64,000 nucleotides of DNA from Arthrobacter sp. MYb213 (GTDB taxonomy: Bacteria; Actinomycetota; Actinomycetes; Actinomycetales; Micrococcaceae): NCBI RefSeq assembly GCF_002979915.1, contig NZ_PCQA01000008.1, forward strand, positions 1 to 64,000, read 5' to 3'. Both the position numbers and the translations under genes were made by a program. Below are positions 1 through 9,233 of this stretch, piece by piece. The notes under the pieces are model-generated. The model worked only from the letters and a program-made list of their open reading frames with translations, was not told the origin of the DNA and did not search any database. Numbering within the stretch: position 1 is the stretch's first letter; every line of letters begins with the position of its first letter.

Positions 1-128
1 CCTCCACCACCCGCCACGCACCCTCCCTCCAGCTATCAAATGTTCGATCCAACCGGGTGTGTCCGCACTTATCCACATTCGGTTCCGCCCCCACCGTCCA
101 AGCCCAGCACCCCGCGCATACTCACATC
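1..128 (+). promoter_or_regulatory. Upstream region of the DUF222/HNH gene
   Basis: No gene is seen here. A CATACT hexamer (117-122) lies 6 nt before the ATG at 129 and fits a -10 element for a leaderless transcript. A GTTCGA half-site (42-47) resembles half of an actinobacterial LexA box, but its partner half is poor. An in-frame GTG at 57 could give a 24-residue longer product; I prefer ATG 129 because the family core starts just after it. Confidence 0.35.
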
Positions 129-1877
129 ATGAACACCACCGCCGGGGCCACCCTCACAGAACTGCACACGACGCTCAGCGAGCTCGCCGCGGCCACCAGT
201 GAGCCAGAAAACCTCACCGGCGAAACCCTGCGCAAACTCGCCACCACCGGCACCGCACTATTCACCTTCCTGCGCCTACACCTGGCAGAGACCACCGATC
301 CCCGCCTCGCCCTGGAACTAGCCACCACCGGCCAACAACTAGAGGATGAAGCAGCCCGCATCCGTGTCACCGGTGCTGACCGACTTGCAGCTACCAACGC
401 CCACACCCTGGACGAAACAGAACTCGACTCACTACGCACCACCGCCCCAGACACCACCCGCCAACCTCACCGCTGCGCTGGTAAAGCAAGCTTCCAAACC
501 CCCGCCGCGCTCTTAGCTTCTTGGACTCATATCCCCTTTGGTGAAGCGAGCAAACTCATCGGCGACGCCAGCGACCTGATTAGCCGCCGTGATATGGCTG
601 GCAACCAGCTTCCACCGCGCTTTGAACACCTCGCCACACTATTTACCACCCCAGACACGGAACAATCCCCGGCTTTGCATCCGGCGGTGGTGCGCGAGAT
701 CAGTCAGAAACTTGCTAAGCGTGAACCTAAGGATCAGACCTTTGATGGGATCCGTACCGAGCCGACGTTGTTTCATGCCGATGGCCGCCCGGTGGAAGAA
801 CACGCAGCCACCCTGCTTACCGGCGGGCAAAGTGTTGCTGAAACGAACAAACAGGTCAAAGAGCTGATCACTACCGCGAGTACTACTGCAGGTACTGCGA
901 CGTCTTCCTCGTTGCGCCGTGGGTTCTTTCCGTTGCCGATTAAGAACGAGTTCACCCGCGAATTTTTACTACGCGTCACCACGGTGGAAGGTGAGTATTT
1001 TGATTCGTTGGCAGCTCATGCGGCTAACGGACGCACCCTTGCCGGGGCGCAGGCTCGGGTCAACCGTCCGCCACAGACCGGAACGGTCACCGAAGCGGAC
1101 ACCAGCACGGAATCTTCCTTCGACGAGCAAGCTACCGTTATGGAATCCACCGAGCCCGCACCCGCTGAAGTCGCTCCTGCCGTTGACGAACCAACCACCA
1201 ACCCAGAAACACCAGACGAAGCAGCCGCACAGGCGATTCCAGCAGAACCTAGCATCTTGGACTTCTTACCTGAAGGGGCGTTGGAGGAAGCGATCTGGGA
1301 ACCAGAAACCACCGAGGTCCCGGCGACGGTCCCCGAGCGAGCGTTGAATGCGTTGATGGACATCCTCACCCTGGTTCCGACCGGTGGAGGTGGTAGCCAA
1401 CGGATTAGGCCTGAGGTGCTGGTGCATTTGGAGCTCGAAAACTTGCAAGACCTCGCTTCCGGTGATGCGCGCACTGCTCACGGGGTGAAACTTCCGCCCG
1501 GGGATTTGAGACGGTTGTTATGCGAAGCCGATATTATCCCGGCAATCTTTAACTCGAAGAGTGAATTGCTCGACTATGGTCGCGCTCAACGGTTGGTTCC
1601 GGAGAGGCTCAAGCGTGCGGTCCTGGCGCGTGATCATGGGTGTATTGTGCCTGGTTGTACCGAGCCACCGGAGAAGATTGAGTTCCACCATATTGATCCG
1701 TGGTGGATGGGCGGCGAAACGAAGCTGATCAACTTGGCTGGCCTGTGCCGAGGTGGGCATATGGATGCTGATTCGGGTCGGATCAGGGTTGTGATGGTTG
1801 AGGGGTTGCCGCACGTGATTTTGCCGAAGCATATTGATCCTGCGCAAAAGCCTAGGCGTAATACTTACTGGGACTGA
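129..1877 (+). CDS. DUF222 / HNH endonuclease domain protein (13E12-repeat type)
   Basis: A protein of about 582 residues. The N-terminal half is the helical DUF222 region typical of the 13E12 repeat family. A Pro/Glu/Ala-rich acidic linker follows (roughly residues 310-410), then a C-terminal HNH module: RD-x-x-C-x-x-P-x-C, the HHIDPWW motif, GGET, and LCRGGH. Family members usually end LC-x-HH; here the first of the last two His is Gly, so metal binding may be altered. Members are multicopy in actinobacteria and in mycobacteria are reported to be SOS-linked. The substrate is unknown. The gene stands alone and converges on the ABC exporter operon. An in-frame GTG at 57 is an alternative start. 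Confidence 0.8.
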   Translation: MNTTAGATLTELHTTLSELAAATSEPENLTGETLRKLATTGTALFTFLRLHLAETTDPRLALELATTGQQLEDEAARIRVTGADRLAATNAHTLDETELDSLRTTAPDTTRQPHRCAGKASFQTPAALLASWTHIPFGEASKLIGDASDLISRRDMAGNQLPPRFEHLATLFTTPDTEQSPALHPAVVREISQKLAKREPKDQTFDGIRTEPTLFHADGRPVEEHAATLLTGGQSVAETNKQVKELITTASTTAGTATSSSLRRGFFPLPIKNEFTREFLLRVTTVEGEYFDSLAAHAANGRTLAGAQARVNRPPQTGTVTEADTSTESSFDEQATVMESTEPAPAEVAPAVDEPTTNPETPDEAAAQAIPAEPSILDFLPEGALEEAIWEPETTEVPATVPERALNALMDILTLVPTGGGGSQRIRPEVLVHLELENLQDLASGDARTAHGVKLPPGDLRRLLCEADIIPAIFNSKSELLDYGRAQRLVPERLKRAVLARDHGCIVPGCTEPPEKIEFHHIDPWWMGGETKLINLAGLCRGGHMDADSGRIRVVMVEGLPHVILPKHIDPAQKPRRNTYWD

Positions 1878-1965
1878 CTCCCGATCGGGGCAGCGTTCTC
1901 TTGCTAGCAAGAACCTCCGACCACACCCCCCAGTCGAAATGACCGAGCCGAAACACCTAGAAAAC

Positions 1966-2030
1966 ACGAAAACGCCCGCAGCCCTCGAACCAGATTTTCT
2001 CCGGTCCGAGCACTACGGGCGTTGTCGCCA
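1966..2030 (-). terminator. Rho-independent terminator of the ABC exporter operon
   Basis: An imperfect inverted repeat (ACGCCCGCAG near 1974 pairing with CTACGGGCGT near 2025, with an inner CTCG/CGAG stem) is followed on the minus strand by a T-rich tail (TTTTCGTGTTTTC). It lies just beyond the permease stop codon. Confidence 0.6.
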
Positions 2031-2037
2031 GATATCT

Positions 2038-3603
2038 CTAGCGGTTGATCATGACCGACTGCATCAGCTCAGGCGCACGCTGATCCATAGTCTTGCCACC
2101 AATCCGGATGCCAAGGAACAGCATCAGCGAACCGGTAACCAGCCCAACGGCCAAGGTAATATAACCGGCCAACGTTGAGTGCAGCACCCACCCGGTAACG
2201 TACGGAACCAGCGTCGGAATCAGCAGCACACCCATGATGCCGAAGGTGGCGAGCTGAGTGACCACCACACGTGCCCCACTTCCCGGAGGAGTTTTCATCG
2301 GGTTATCCCCCGGCAGCGGTACCGCGTAGGTGTAACGGGCCGAGGCAATCGAGGACACACCCAACGCGATCAAGAACGCACCGAGCGAAAGCCCCAAGTC
2401 TCCAGGGATGCGCCACGGCTGACCGGTCAACGACGCAGGGAGCACCGCGGCCAAAATCAGCGGCACGATCACCAGCACGAAGCAGGCCATCACACGCCCC
2501 AAACGATCTGCCTTGCCCGAGACGCCCGTGAGCACATGTAGCGCAAAGGCGGTGTTGTCATAGGAGACATCGGCGGAGATCGCAAAGCCCATCAGAATGC
2601 CGATCATCGGCCCCAACAACAGCATCATCGTGTAACTACCGGTAGATCCGCCGGCAAAGTAGAAGATCACCGGAAGCATCGGCACCATGATCACGCTCAG
2701 TGCGTAGCGTGGGTCCTTGAACCAATAGGTCAGTGCGCGAGCGGCCACCGCCCCGGCAGGAGTCGCCGGAGTGAGTTTAAAAAAGCCCAGGCCTTTCGCA
2801 GTCGATGCGCGCTGCGCCGCAGGAGGGGTCACCGTCGCCTTACCGGTAGCACCGGTGAGCAAGAAGTACAGTCCGATCAGGTACACCAGCGCCAGCACGG
2901 CATAAATCGCGGTCATCCCCATCTCGCCGGCAGCCAGCGCACCAGGCACCGCAGCAAAAGCACCCAAGGGGGTATAGCCGAGCACCGAGGTAATCGGCTT
3001 CAATACCTCAACAATTGAATCCGCGTTTGACCCGATGGTGCTGAAAATCGGCCCCAGGCCCACCAGCAATAAGAACACCAGGGCAAAGGACAATTCGCGG
3101 AAGCGTCGCTTGCCGCGCAACGCGGTAGCCACGATGGTCAGGTACTGACAGGCGAACATCGCCATCAGCCAGGTACCCAGCGCGCAAAGCAGACCGACCA
3201 CCAGCACCGCCGGGTCAAGCCGCCAAATCGTGGAGAATCCCAGCGCGGCGAGCAGCGTCAATGCCGCCGGGATGGAGATAAATCCGGCCAGGATCAGCCC
3301 GCGCGCCAAGGTCTTTTCATCGATCCCAAAGTGCACAAAGCGCTGCGGTTCAAGGGTGAGATCCACACCGGTAATCAACGGCGGAATCACCGCCCAACCC
3401 AGCACGATCACCGATCCGGCCAGAATCGCGATCCAGCCGCGCAGATCACTTTGTTCGGCGGTAAACCAGCCGGCCAGCGAAAGCATCACCACGATCCCCA
3501 ACGCGTAGAGTCCGCCGATGATCACGCCCACCAGCTGCCACGGGCTTCGTTTAAACCCGTTGCCCAGAAGTCGTAGCTTCAGTCTTAGGAGGTGCGCAAC
3601 CAT
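2038..3603 (-). CDS. ABC transporter permease, ABC-2-like
   Basis: A 521-residue polytopic membrane protein with about 12 hydrophobic segments spread over its whole length, consistent with a fused double-size exporter permease. Arg/Lys-rich loops include the segment between about residues 160 and 170. Its start overlaps the 3' end of the upstream ATPase gene by 19 bp, so the two are translationally coupled and surely form one transporter. The substrate cannot be read from sequence; drug, lipid or peptide export is possible. A terminator follows directly. Confidence 0.75.
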   Translation of the reverse strand: MVAHLLRLKLRLLGNGFKRSPWQLVGVIIGGLYALGIVVMLSLAGWFTAEQSDLRGWIAILAGSVIVLGWAVIPPLITGVDLTLEPQRFVHFGIDEKTLARGLILAGFISIPAALTLLAALGFSTIWRLDPAVLVVGLLCALGTWLMAMFACQYLTIVATALRGKRRFRELSFALVFLLLVGLGPIFSTIGSNADSIVEVLKPITSVLGYTPLGAFAAVPGALAAGEMGMTAIYAVLALVYLIGLYFLLTGATGKATVTPPAAQRASTAKGLGFFKLTPATPAGAVAARALTYWFKDPRYALSVIMVPMLPVIFYFAGGSTGSYTMMLLLGPMIGILMGFAISADVSYDNTAFALHVLTGVSGKADRLGRVMACFVLVIVPLILAAVLPASLTGQPWRIPGDLGLSLGAFLIALGVSSIASARYTYAVPLPGDNPMKTPPGSGARVVVTQLATFGIMGVLLIPTLVPYVTGWVLHSTLAGYITLAVGLVTGSLMLFLGIRIGGKTMDQRAPELMQSVMINR

Positions 3604-4343
3604 GACAGCCCTTCGCTGGTTCCGCGCCCGCCGACCAGATCCACAAAGCGATCTTCTAGGCTCATGCCGTCGCGTACCTCGTCCACCGATCCGGAGGCTT
3701 TAAGCATGCCGCCGTCGATGACCGCCACGTGCGAGCACATCCGCTGCACCAGATCCATCACGTGGCTGGAGACGATCACCGTTCCACCAAAGGACACGTA
3801 GTCATTGAGGATGTCGCGAATATTCGCCGCCGACACCGGGTCCACCGCTTCGAATGGCTCATCAAGCACCAGCAACTTCGGTGAATGAATCATCGCGGTC
3901 GCCAAGGAAATTTTCTTCGTCATACCTGCGGAGTAGTCCACCACGAGCTTGTCACCGTCCGCGCCGAGGTCCATCACGCGCAGCAAATCTTCGGTGCGCG
4001 TGGCTACCTCTTCACGATCCATGCCGCGCAGCAGCCCGGCATAGGTCACCAGCTGCCGTCCGGTCAGCCGATCAAATTGGCGTACCCCATCGGCAAGTAC
4101 GCCGAGGGTGGCCTTCGCATCGTGTGGAGCCGCCCAGATGTCTACGCCGTTGACTAGTGCACTTCCCTGATCCGGACGGAGCAAGCCGGTGGCCATCGAT
4201 AACATCGTGGTTTTACCCGCGCCGTTGGGTCCGACCAGTCCGTAAAAGGATCCGCTGGGCACCTGCAGACTGACGTTATTCACCGCCACCTTGTCGCCAA
4301 ACTGCTTGGCAAGATTTCTAATTTCGAGCGCCATGCTATTCAT
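3585..4343 (-). CDS. ABC transporter ATP-binding protein
   Basis: A 252-residue ABC ATPase that energises the permease encoded downstream. Walker A is GPNGAGKT at residues 38-45, the signature is the variant YSAGMTKK near 137-144, and Walker B is LLVLDEP at 157-163, followed by a D-loop and the switch His (SSH). Short single-domain ATPases of this kind pair with ABC-2-type exporters. The upstream minus-strand hexamer TATTCT (4355-4350) is 6 nt from the ATG with no Shine-Dalgarno sequence, suggesting a leaderless mRNA. A second ATG three codons in is an alternative start. Confidence 0.88.
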   Translation of the reverse strand: MNSMALEIRNLAKQFGDKVAVNNVSLQVPSGSFYGLVGPNGAGKTTMLSMATGLLRPDQGSALVNGVDIWAAPHDAKATLGVLADGVRQFDRLTGRQLVTYAGLLRGMDREEVATRTEDLLRVMDLGADGDKLVVDYSAGMTKKISLATAMIHSPKLLVLDEPFEAVDPVSAANIRDILNDYVSFGGTVIVSSHVMDLVQRMCSHVAVIDGGMLKASGSVDEVRDGMSLEDRFVDLVGGRGTSEGLSWLRTS

Positions 4344-4349
4344 GTTTCG

Positions 4350-4355
4350 AGAATA
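4350..4355 (-). promoter_or_regulatory. Putative -10 element (TATTCT), leaderless
   Basis: TATTCT on the minus strand sits 6 nt from the ABC ATPase ATG. No purine-rich ribosome site is present between them. The -35 region is not convincing. Confidence 0.4.
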
Positions 4356-4458
4356 TCAATCGCCCAAGTCAACTCGCATCATCCTTTGGAGTTAATCTCG
4401 AAGGCCGCCACCCTGCTATGGCGCACCCCAACGGAAAGGAGAACACGCCAGGGTAGAA

Positions 4459-4498
4459 AAAAGCGACCGGCCACATCAAAAATGTGGCCGGTCGCCTT
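4459..4498 (-). terminator. Strong rho-independent terminator
   Basis: A perfect 14-bp stem (GCGACCGGCCACAT, 4463-4476, with its complement at 4482-4495) and 5-nt loop, followed on the minus strand by TTTTTTCT. It terminates the unknown-membrane-protein/ybbN-like operon. Confidence 0.9.
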
Positions 4499-4519
4499 TA
4501 CAACGGATCAAGCAGCGGG

Positions 4520-5431
4520 TTAGAAGAGCACCCGTGATAACTTCTGGCGCGAGGCCGCCACGCGCGGATCGGTGTTGCCGATCACCGCATACAGTTCAAT
4601 CAACCGACGACGCACACGCTCACGGTCTTCATCGGCCAGTCGGGAAATCAACGTGACCAACCGTGCGAAGGCGTCCTCCACATGCCCACCGACCAAATCC
4701 AGGTCGGCGACGTTGAGCTGCATGTCAAGATCGTCGGGGTTCGCTGCCGCCGCGGCACGCGAATCGTTCAAATCAAGATTGGCCGTACGCGAGAGCAAAC
4801 GCACCTGATACACGCCCACCTGAGCGTCGTGATCATTTGGCTTTTCGGCCAAGGCTTCCAGGTACGCGGCCTCCGCAGCGGCATAATCACCGGCGTCGAT
4901 CGCATCCACCGCCTTCTGATGCAACGGCGGTAATTCTGCCTCGCCACTGTCACCGGAGAACGCCGGAACGCTCCCGCCAAGGCCCTGCTGGGTTGCCAGT
5001 TCGGCCAGTTGGTTGAGCACCTGGTCGATCTGTTCGGCAGCCGCCGGACCTTGGAACAATGGCACCGGCTGGCCGTTGACCAGCGCGATCACCATCGGGA
5101 TCTGCTCGGCGTTGAAGGCCTTAGCGATATTCGGGTACTTCTCCGCGTCAACCACACCGAGCACCATCTTGCCGGCACGGCGATCCACCAGGGTTTTGAG
5201 CGCAGCATCAAGATCAACAGAAACCTGCACGCGCGGCGAGCCCAAGGAAACGATCGCCGGAACCCGCTGGGACAGGGCAACAAACGGCTGGAACGCTGCC
5301 TCATCAAGGTTCATCGTCCACGTGGCGACTGACATAGCCGCGCTATCGGCCTCGGTGCTCTGTGGCCCGGAGCTTGCGAGCGCTCCGAGGTCGATGGCTC
5401 CGCGCGCGGAAGGGATATGTGGTTCAGTCAT
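4520..5431 (-). CDS. YbbN-like thioredoxin-fold/TPR protein, cysteine-free
   Basis: 303 residues: a variable N-terminus, a thioredoxin-like fold (about residues 45-145, with the conserved cis-Pro region IPMVIALVNGQPV) and a C-terminal tetratricopeptide region rich in Ala and Asp (about 170-300). In E. coli the homologue YbbN/CnoX is a chaperedoxin that hands substrates to GroEL or DnaK. Here the active-site segment reads PAIVSLGSPRV and the whole protein has no cysteine, so it cannot do thiol chemistry; a holdase or adaptor role is inferred. Its ATG overlaps the upstream gene's TAA (TAATG), so both genes are coupled. Confidence 0.8.
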   Translation of the reverse strand: MTEPHIPSARGAIDLGALASSGPQSTEADSAAMSVATWTMNLDEAAFQPFVALSQRVPAIVSLGSPRVQVSVDLDAALKTLVDRRAGKMVLGVVDAEKYPNIAKAFNAEQIPMVIALVNGQPVPLFQGPAAAEQIDQVLNQLAELATQQGLGGSVPAFSGDSGEAELPPLHQKAVDAIDAGDYAAAEAAYLEALAEKPNDHDAQVGVYQVRLLSRTANLDLNDSRAAAAANPDDLDMQLNVADLDLVGGHVEDAFARLVTLISRLADEDRERVRRRLIELYAVIGNTDPRVAASRQKLSRVLF

Positions 5432-7176
5432 TAGTTTTCCTCCACCTGCTTGACGCTCAGCAACGAAACCTCGCTGGCGACCAGCTGAATCTTATCGTCG
5501 TTACCGGATGCGGGGATGTACATCATCACCGGTTCCGCGTACGTGATCTCTACGTTACCGTTTGAGGTGCTCGAGCCAAGCAGCTTCTTGGTCAGCTCGT
5601 CGGCACTCTCCAGTGGGTCGGCATCTTTGGTGCGTTCAAAGACTGCCTTCTGGTTCAGTCGACCGGTGACGATCGCCCCGCCATCGGGAGTGGAAACCAC
5701 CGCGGTGTCCTTATCGGTCACCGTGCGCGAGTACTTCACCTTCGCCTCGTTGGCATCCTTCTGCTCGGCCTTTTGTCCGGAGTGGATCGCCTTAATAAAT
5801 TCGGATTCCGCGAAGTTGTCCTTGTGCTTGGACTTTTCGTTGGTCAGCACGTCGGCCAGCTGAGTCAGCGCGTCCTTCGGCTTGACCTTCAGCCCGTCGG
5901 CATTGGCGTCAAGCTGAGTCACCGATGGGTCACCCACGGCGATCCCGGGGAAGGTCGAGTTCGGCAGCATCTGAGCTGCGAAGGTGACCTTGTAGTTATC
6001 CCGCGCGCTGTTCTGCTGCAGGGTCAACGCAATTGGCAAGGTAGCCGGATCCGAATCCTTCGCGGTCACCACGGTGATCACGCGGGGGAACTTCGCCTCG
6101 GCGCTATTAGGCACCGCGGCCGAACGAATAACCGAGGTCTTCAGCGCCAGCGGCTTCGCGATCTTGATCTTGTCGTTCAGGATGTCATAGCGCTTGGTGC
6201 GTAGGTCTTTAAAGGCACCGGAGGCGCGCGAGTCCAAATCCTTCTTGGTGTTCTTCTCGTCGGCCTTGCCGATCTGCTTCTCCACGTCGCCAAGCACTCG
6301 CTGCAGCTGCTCCTCGGTGAGTACCGGGTAGCTCGGCTTTTCCTCCGGAGCGGACTGCGAAGGTTTTGCCGAGTCCGATGCCGACTCAGAGGCCTTCGCC
6401 GACTCAGAGGCCTTCGCAGATTCCGAGGGCTTATCGCTGCTAGGCGCCATCGGTACGCTAATCCCGCTCACCGCAAGAGCCAGCACCGCGGCAACCGCGA
6501 GCGAATTCTGCTTGGTCGGCCCGTTCTTAGTATTTGCTACCGCGCTTTCCGCCCGGCGTCCGGAGGTTGCCGACTTAGTCGGCTTGATTACGCGCATCAC
6601 CAGCAGTGCTACACCAAGTACCAACAGCAGTGCGCCGATGATAATCAGTGGCAAGGCCCATGGCATGGCGTCATCGTTGGCGTAGGTCACCGAGATCTCA
6701 CTAGGTGCCGCCTTGGTGCCGTCCGCTGCCAGCAGCAGCGACCAGTCGCCATCATCCGGGGCGGTCCAGCGGTAGGTCATCGTGCCATCGGCCTTCTGCG
6801 AATCGAAGAATAGGTCATCGCCTGCGGGGTTCGGAGTCTTCTTCTCCCCGTCGATGCGCTCGGCGATCAGCTGATGATTTTCACGGTCAACGCCGGTCAG
6901 CTCCACATGGGCCGCGTCGCCCACCCAGGCTTCCACGTCATAACTGCGTGCCAGTGAGGCGGTAAATTCGCCCTTTCCGGTGATCACCAGTTCCACCGGT
7001 TCGGAGCCCGGGTTCTGCACCGAGGGTTGAATAACCGTCAGTGGTGACTCTTCCTTAAACTCTGGCATGCTTGCGGTGACCGTTTCGGGCGGGGCCCAAA
7101 AGGTCTTCTGTCCGATGCCTACCACTAGGGCAATTGCCCCCAGTAGGATCGCGATCACGGAGATAACTTTTCGCAC
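5431..7176 (-). CDS. Membrane protein of unknown function with two extracytoplasmic domains
   Basis: 581 residues; I do not recognise a characterised family. Predicted layout: TM1 at residues 5-22, an extracytoplasmic beta-rich domain (23-171), TM2 (172-196), a short basic cytoplasmic loop (197-223), TM3 (224-243), then a low-complexity linker of repeated Ala-Ser-Glu-Ser-Ala-Lys units (about 248-275) and a second extracytoplasmic domain to the end. Start is GTG with AGGTGA upstream. It is followed with a TAATG overlap by the YbbN-like gene, hinting at a shared envelope or protein-quality role. This domain layout appears in actinobacterial hypothetical proteins. Confidence 0.7.
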   Translation of the reverse strand: MRKVISVIAILLGAIALVVGIGQKTFWAPPETVTASMPEFKEESPLTVIQPSVQNPGSEPVELVITGKGEFTASLARSYDVEAWVGDAAHVELTGVDRENHQLIAERIDGEKKTPNPAGDDLFFDSQKADGTMTYRWTAPDDGDWSLLLAADGTKAAPSEISVTYANDDAMPWALPLIIIGALLLVLGVALLVMRVIKPTKSATSGRRAESAVANTKNGPTKQNSLAVAAVLALAVSGISVPMAPSSDKPSESAKASESAKASESASDSAKPSQSAPEEKPSYPVLTEEQLQRVLGDVEKQIGKADEKNTKKDLDSRASGAFKDLRTKRYDILNDKIKIAKPLALKTSVIRSAAVPNSAEAKFPRVITVVTAKDSDPATLPIALTLQQNSARDNYKVTFAAQMLPNSTFPGIAVGDPSVTQLDANADGLKVKPKDALTQLADVLTNEKSKHKDNFAESEFIKAIHSGQKAEQKDANEAKVKYSRTVTDKDTAVVSTPDGGAIVTGRLNQKAVFERTKDADPLESADELTKKLLGSSTSNGNVEITYAEPVMMYIPASGNDDKIQLVASEVSLLSVKQVEEN

Positions 7177-7335
7177 GACTTCACCTATTCGCCAACGGTC
7201 ACAGCTGTTCTTTCACAAGTCTAACGAGTCCTTAGCCCCAATGGTTCCGAGAACGGACTGTGAACTGTCTCAAATGCACATGTCGGGGTGTCATAGAGCA
7301 CTTTGTGAGGGCTTACCAGCGGTATGCTCAGTGCC
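7177..7335. promoter_or_regulatory. Divergent promoter region
   Basis: This spacer separates the minus-strand membrane-protein operon from the plus-strand AI-2E permease. TATGCT (7323-7328) is 7 nt before ATG 7336 and fits a leaderless -10 element. Confidence 0.4.
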
Positions 7336-8739
7336 ATGGACAGTAATCAGTCGCCCGATCAGCGCGGCGACCGGGCAAAGCACCACGCCGCACCAACCCC
7401 GGCCAGCAAACCGGCACACCCCACACAGTCCGCCACCTCCTCCGGGCAGCCGCCGCTTCCCGAACCCAATACCCCGGCCCCCGGGTCTCCGCATCCATCC
7501 GAGGCCCCCGGCACGCACTCCCACGGCGCTGCCGGGCGCCCATCATCCCAGGCGCATCCCGAGGATCCCGCCGAGACCCGATCAGCGACCACCCGCTGGG
7601 CGCGCCGTCTCTCGCGCACCGTGAACTCACTGTTTAAGCCCCCAAACCACCCCGGCGCGCTCGATGAACTACCCGAGAGTGAAACCGACACTCCCCAGCC
7701 GATCCCCGCATTACACCCGATCTCCATGGGCTTTCTTGGCACCATCGGCGTCGGCATCGCGCTGGCCGGTTACTACCTGCTAACAAATGTCGGCTCGCTG
7801 ATCACCTGGATTTCGATCGCGCTATTCATCGCGCTGGGACTTGACCCGGTGGTGCGCTTCCTCATGCGCCGCGGGATGAACCGTCCGCTGGCGGTAACCA
7901 GCACGATGGTGGGCCTGCTGGCGATCTTTGGCGGCTTCATGGCGCTGATCATTCCTACCCTGATCGCGCAGATCACCCAGTTCATCTCCCGCGCCCCGGA
8001 GATCGTGGATAACTTCCTGAACAGTCCCTGGGTCAAACAAATCGACGCGCAATATGCGGTCTCGGCGCGCATTAATACCGAGGTGGAACGCTTCTTCGGC
8101 GACTCTGGCGCGGTCACCAACGTATTCGGTGGCGTCTTGGGCGTGTCGCAGACCGTCGCGCAGTCGATGTTCGGGGTCTTGATCGTGCTGGTGCTGGCGA
8201 TCTACTTCCTCGCCTCGCTGCCGGGCATGATGTCCTTCTCGCTGCGTCTGGTCCCGCGCTCCAAGCGCACTCGCGCCGATCAAATCATCACCCGCATCAC
8301 CCGCTCGGTGGGTAATTACGTGATGGGTCAGGCCAGCGTCGCGGTACTTAATGCGCTGGTGGCGCTCATTTTGATGACGCTGCTCAAGGTCCCCTTCGCC
8401 GCCTTGCTGACCTTATTGGTCGCGATGCTCGCCTTCATTCCGCTGGTCGGCGCGGTGATCGCCGGGGTGCTCGTCACCCTGGTCACGCTCACCCTCGGCT
8501 GGCAAACCGCGCTGATCTACGCGATCTGCTACTTCGGTTACCTCCAGGTCGAGGCGTACTTCATCTCCCCGCGCATTATGAACAAGGCGGTTGCGGTACC
8601 CGGCGCGGTCGCGGTGATCTCGGTCATCGCCGGCGGCACCCTGGTGGGCATCACCGGCGCGCTGATGGCCATTCCGGTCGCCGCCAGCGCGATGATTTTG
8701 CTGCGTGAGGTATTTATCGCCCGCCAAGACCGGCTTTAA
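7336..8739 (+). CDS. AI-2E family transporter (permease)
   Basis: 467 residues. A long N-terminal extension (about 110 residues, rich in Pro, His, Ser and Ala, probably cytoplasmic and disordered) precedes a family-typical core with about seven or eight membrane helices. The core has the conserved large central loop with an amphipathic stretch (FISRAPEIVDNFLNSPWV) and the late LAFIPLVGAVIAGVL segment. Family members have been linked to autoinducer-2 export, Na+/H+ antiport or general metabolite export; the substrate here is unknown. I chose ATG 7336 over an ATG four codons upstream because a TANNNT element lies exactly 7 nt before it. Confidence 0.85.
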   Translation: MDSNQSPDQRGDRAKHHAAPTPASKPAHPTQSATSSGQPPLPEPNTPAPGSPHPSEAPGTHSHGAAGRPSSQAHPEDPAETRSATTRWARRLSRTVNSLFKPPNHPGALDELPESETDTPQPIPALHPISMGFLGTIGVGIALAGYYLLTNVGSLITWISIALFIALGLDPVVRFLMRRGMNRPLAVTSTMVGLLAIFGGFMALIIPTLIAQITQFISRAPEIVDNFLNSPWVKQIDAQYAVSARINTEVERFFGDSGAVTNVFGGVLGVSQTVAQSMFGVLIVLVLAIYFLASLPGMMSFSLRLVPRSKRTRADQIITRITRSVGNYVMGQASVAVLNALVALILMTLLKVPFAALLTLLVAMLAFIPLVGAVIAGVLVTLVTLTLGWQTALIYAICYFGYLQVEAYFISPRIMNKAVAVPGAVAVISVIAGGTLVGITGALMAIPVAASAMILLREVFIARQDRL

Positions 8740-8791
8740 TCGCCGATCATCTAATGTTCGATCCCCGCGCACGCTCAAACACCAGCAAAAC
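8740..8791. other. Convergent spacer with a 12-bp repeat
   Basis: The 12-mer AATGTTCGATCC occurs at 8753-8764 and also at 39-50 upstream of the DUF222/HNH gene. It contains the GTTCGA half of a LexA-type box. No gene is seen in the spacer. Confidence 0.3.
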
Positions 8792-9154
8792 TCAATACCG
8801 GTAGGAGCGCGATTCCCAGCAGTTCGGATGCCAATGCCGCCGGTTTGAAGCAGCCGCATCATCACCTGACCAATGATCGGCCCGCCAGGTCACCAAATGA
8901 GCCACCCCGGGGGTAATCGGGCGATGACAGCCCGGGCAGGTATAGGTTTTTTGCGCGTTCAACGGAGACACCTTACGCACATGCCACTGCCCATCGGGAG
9001 CATCTTGCAACATCGCCACCCCGTAGCGGGCTCGCTGCATCCAGTCATCTTCCGTACCCTGCTCACGCGAAGGCCCCGCGGAGCGCGACCTAGATTTTGC
9101 GGCGGGTCCGCTGGTGCGGCGTGGGCGGTTCGAGCGTGGCATGCCTTTAATCAT
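8792..9154 (-). CDS. Small Cys/His-rich conserved actinobacterial protein
   Basis: 120 residues. The N-terminal 35 residues are basic and Ser/Arg/Pro-rich. The C-terminal half carries the pattern C-P-x-C-H ... [10 protein letters not shown] ... R-R-H-W-H-x-x-C-W, which looks like a small zinc-binding, HNH-like or zinc-ribbon fold. Such proteins are often annotated only as hypothetical. It is transcribed divergently from nucS with about 80 bp between the starts, so they may share control or function; that is inference. The exact start (first or fifth codon ATG) is uncertain. Confidence 0.65.
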   Translation of the reverse strand: MIKGMPRSNRPRRTSGPAAKSRSRSAGPSREQGTEDDWMQRARYGVAMLQDAPDGQWHVRKVSPLNAQKTYTCPGCHRPITPGVAHLVTWRADHWSGDDAAASNRRHWHPNCWESRSYRY

Positions 9155-9220
9155 GCCGTATTACCGGCCCGCGCGACGAACTGCGCCGGCGCCGGGTCGC
9201 AAACCTCACCGGCTTAGCGG

Positions 9221-9226
9221 TAGGCT
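9221..9226 (+). promoter_or_regulatory. Putative -10 element of nucS (TAGGCT)
   Basis: TAGGCT ends 7 nt before the nucS GTG, with no ribosome-binding sequence between: a leaderless arrangement. It also supports the GTG start. Confidence 0.4.
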
Positions 9227-9233
9227 TGATCGC

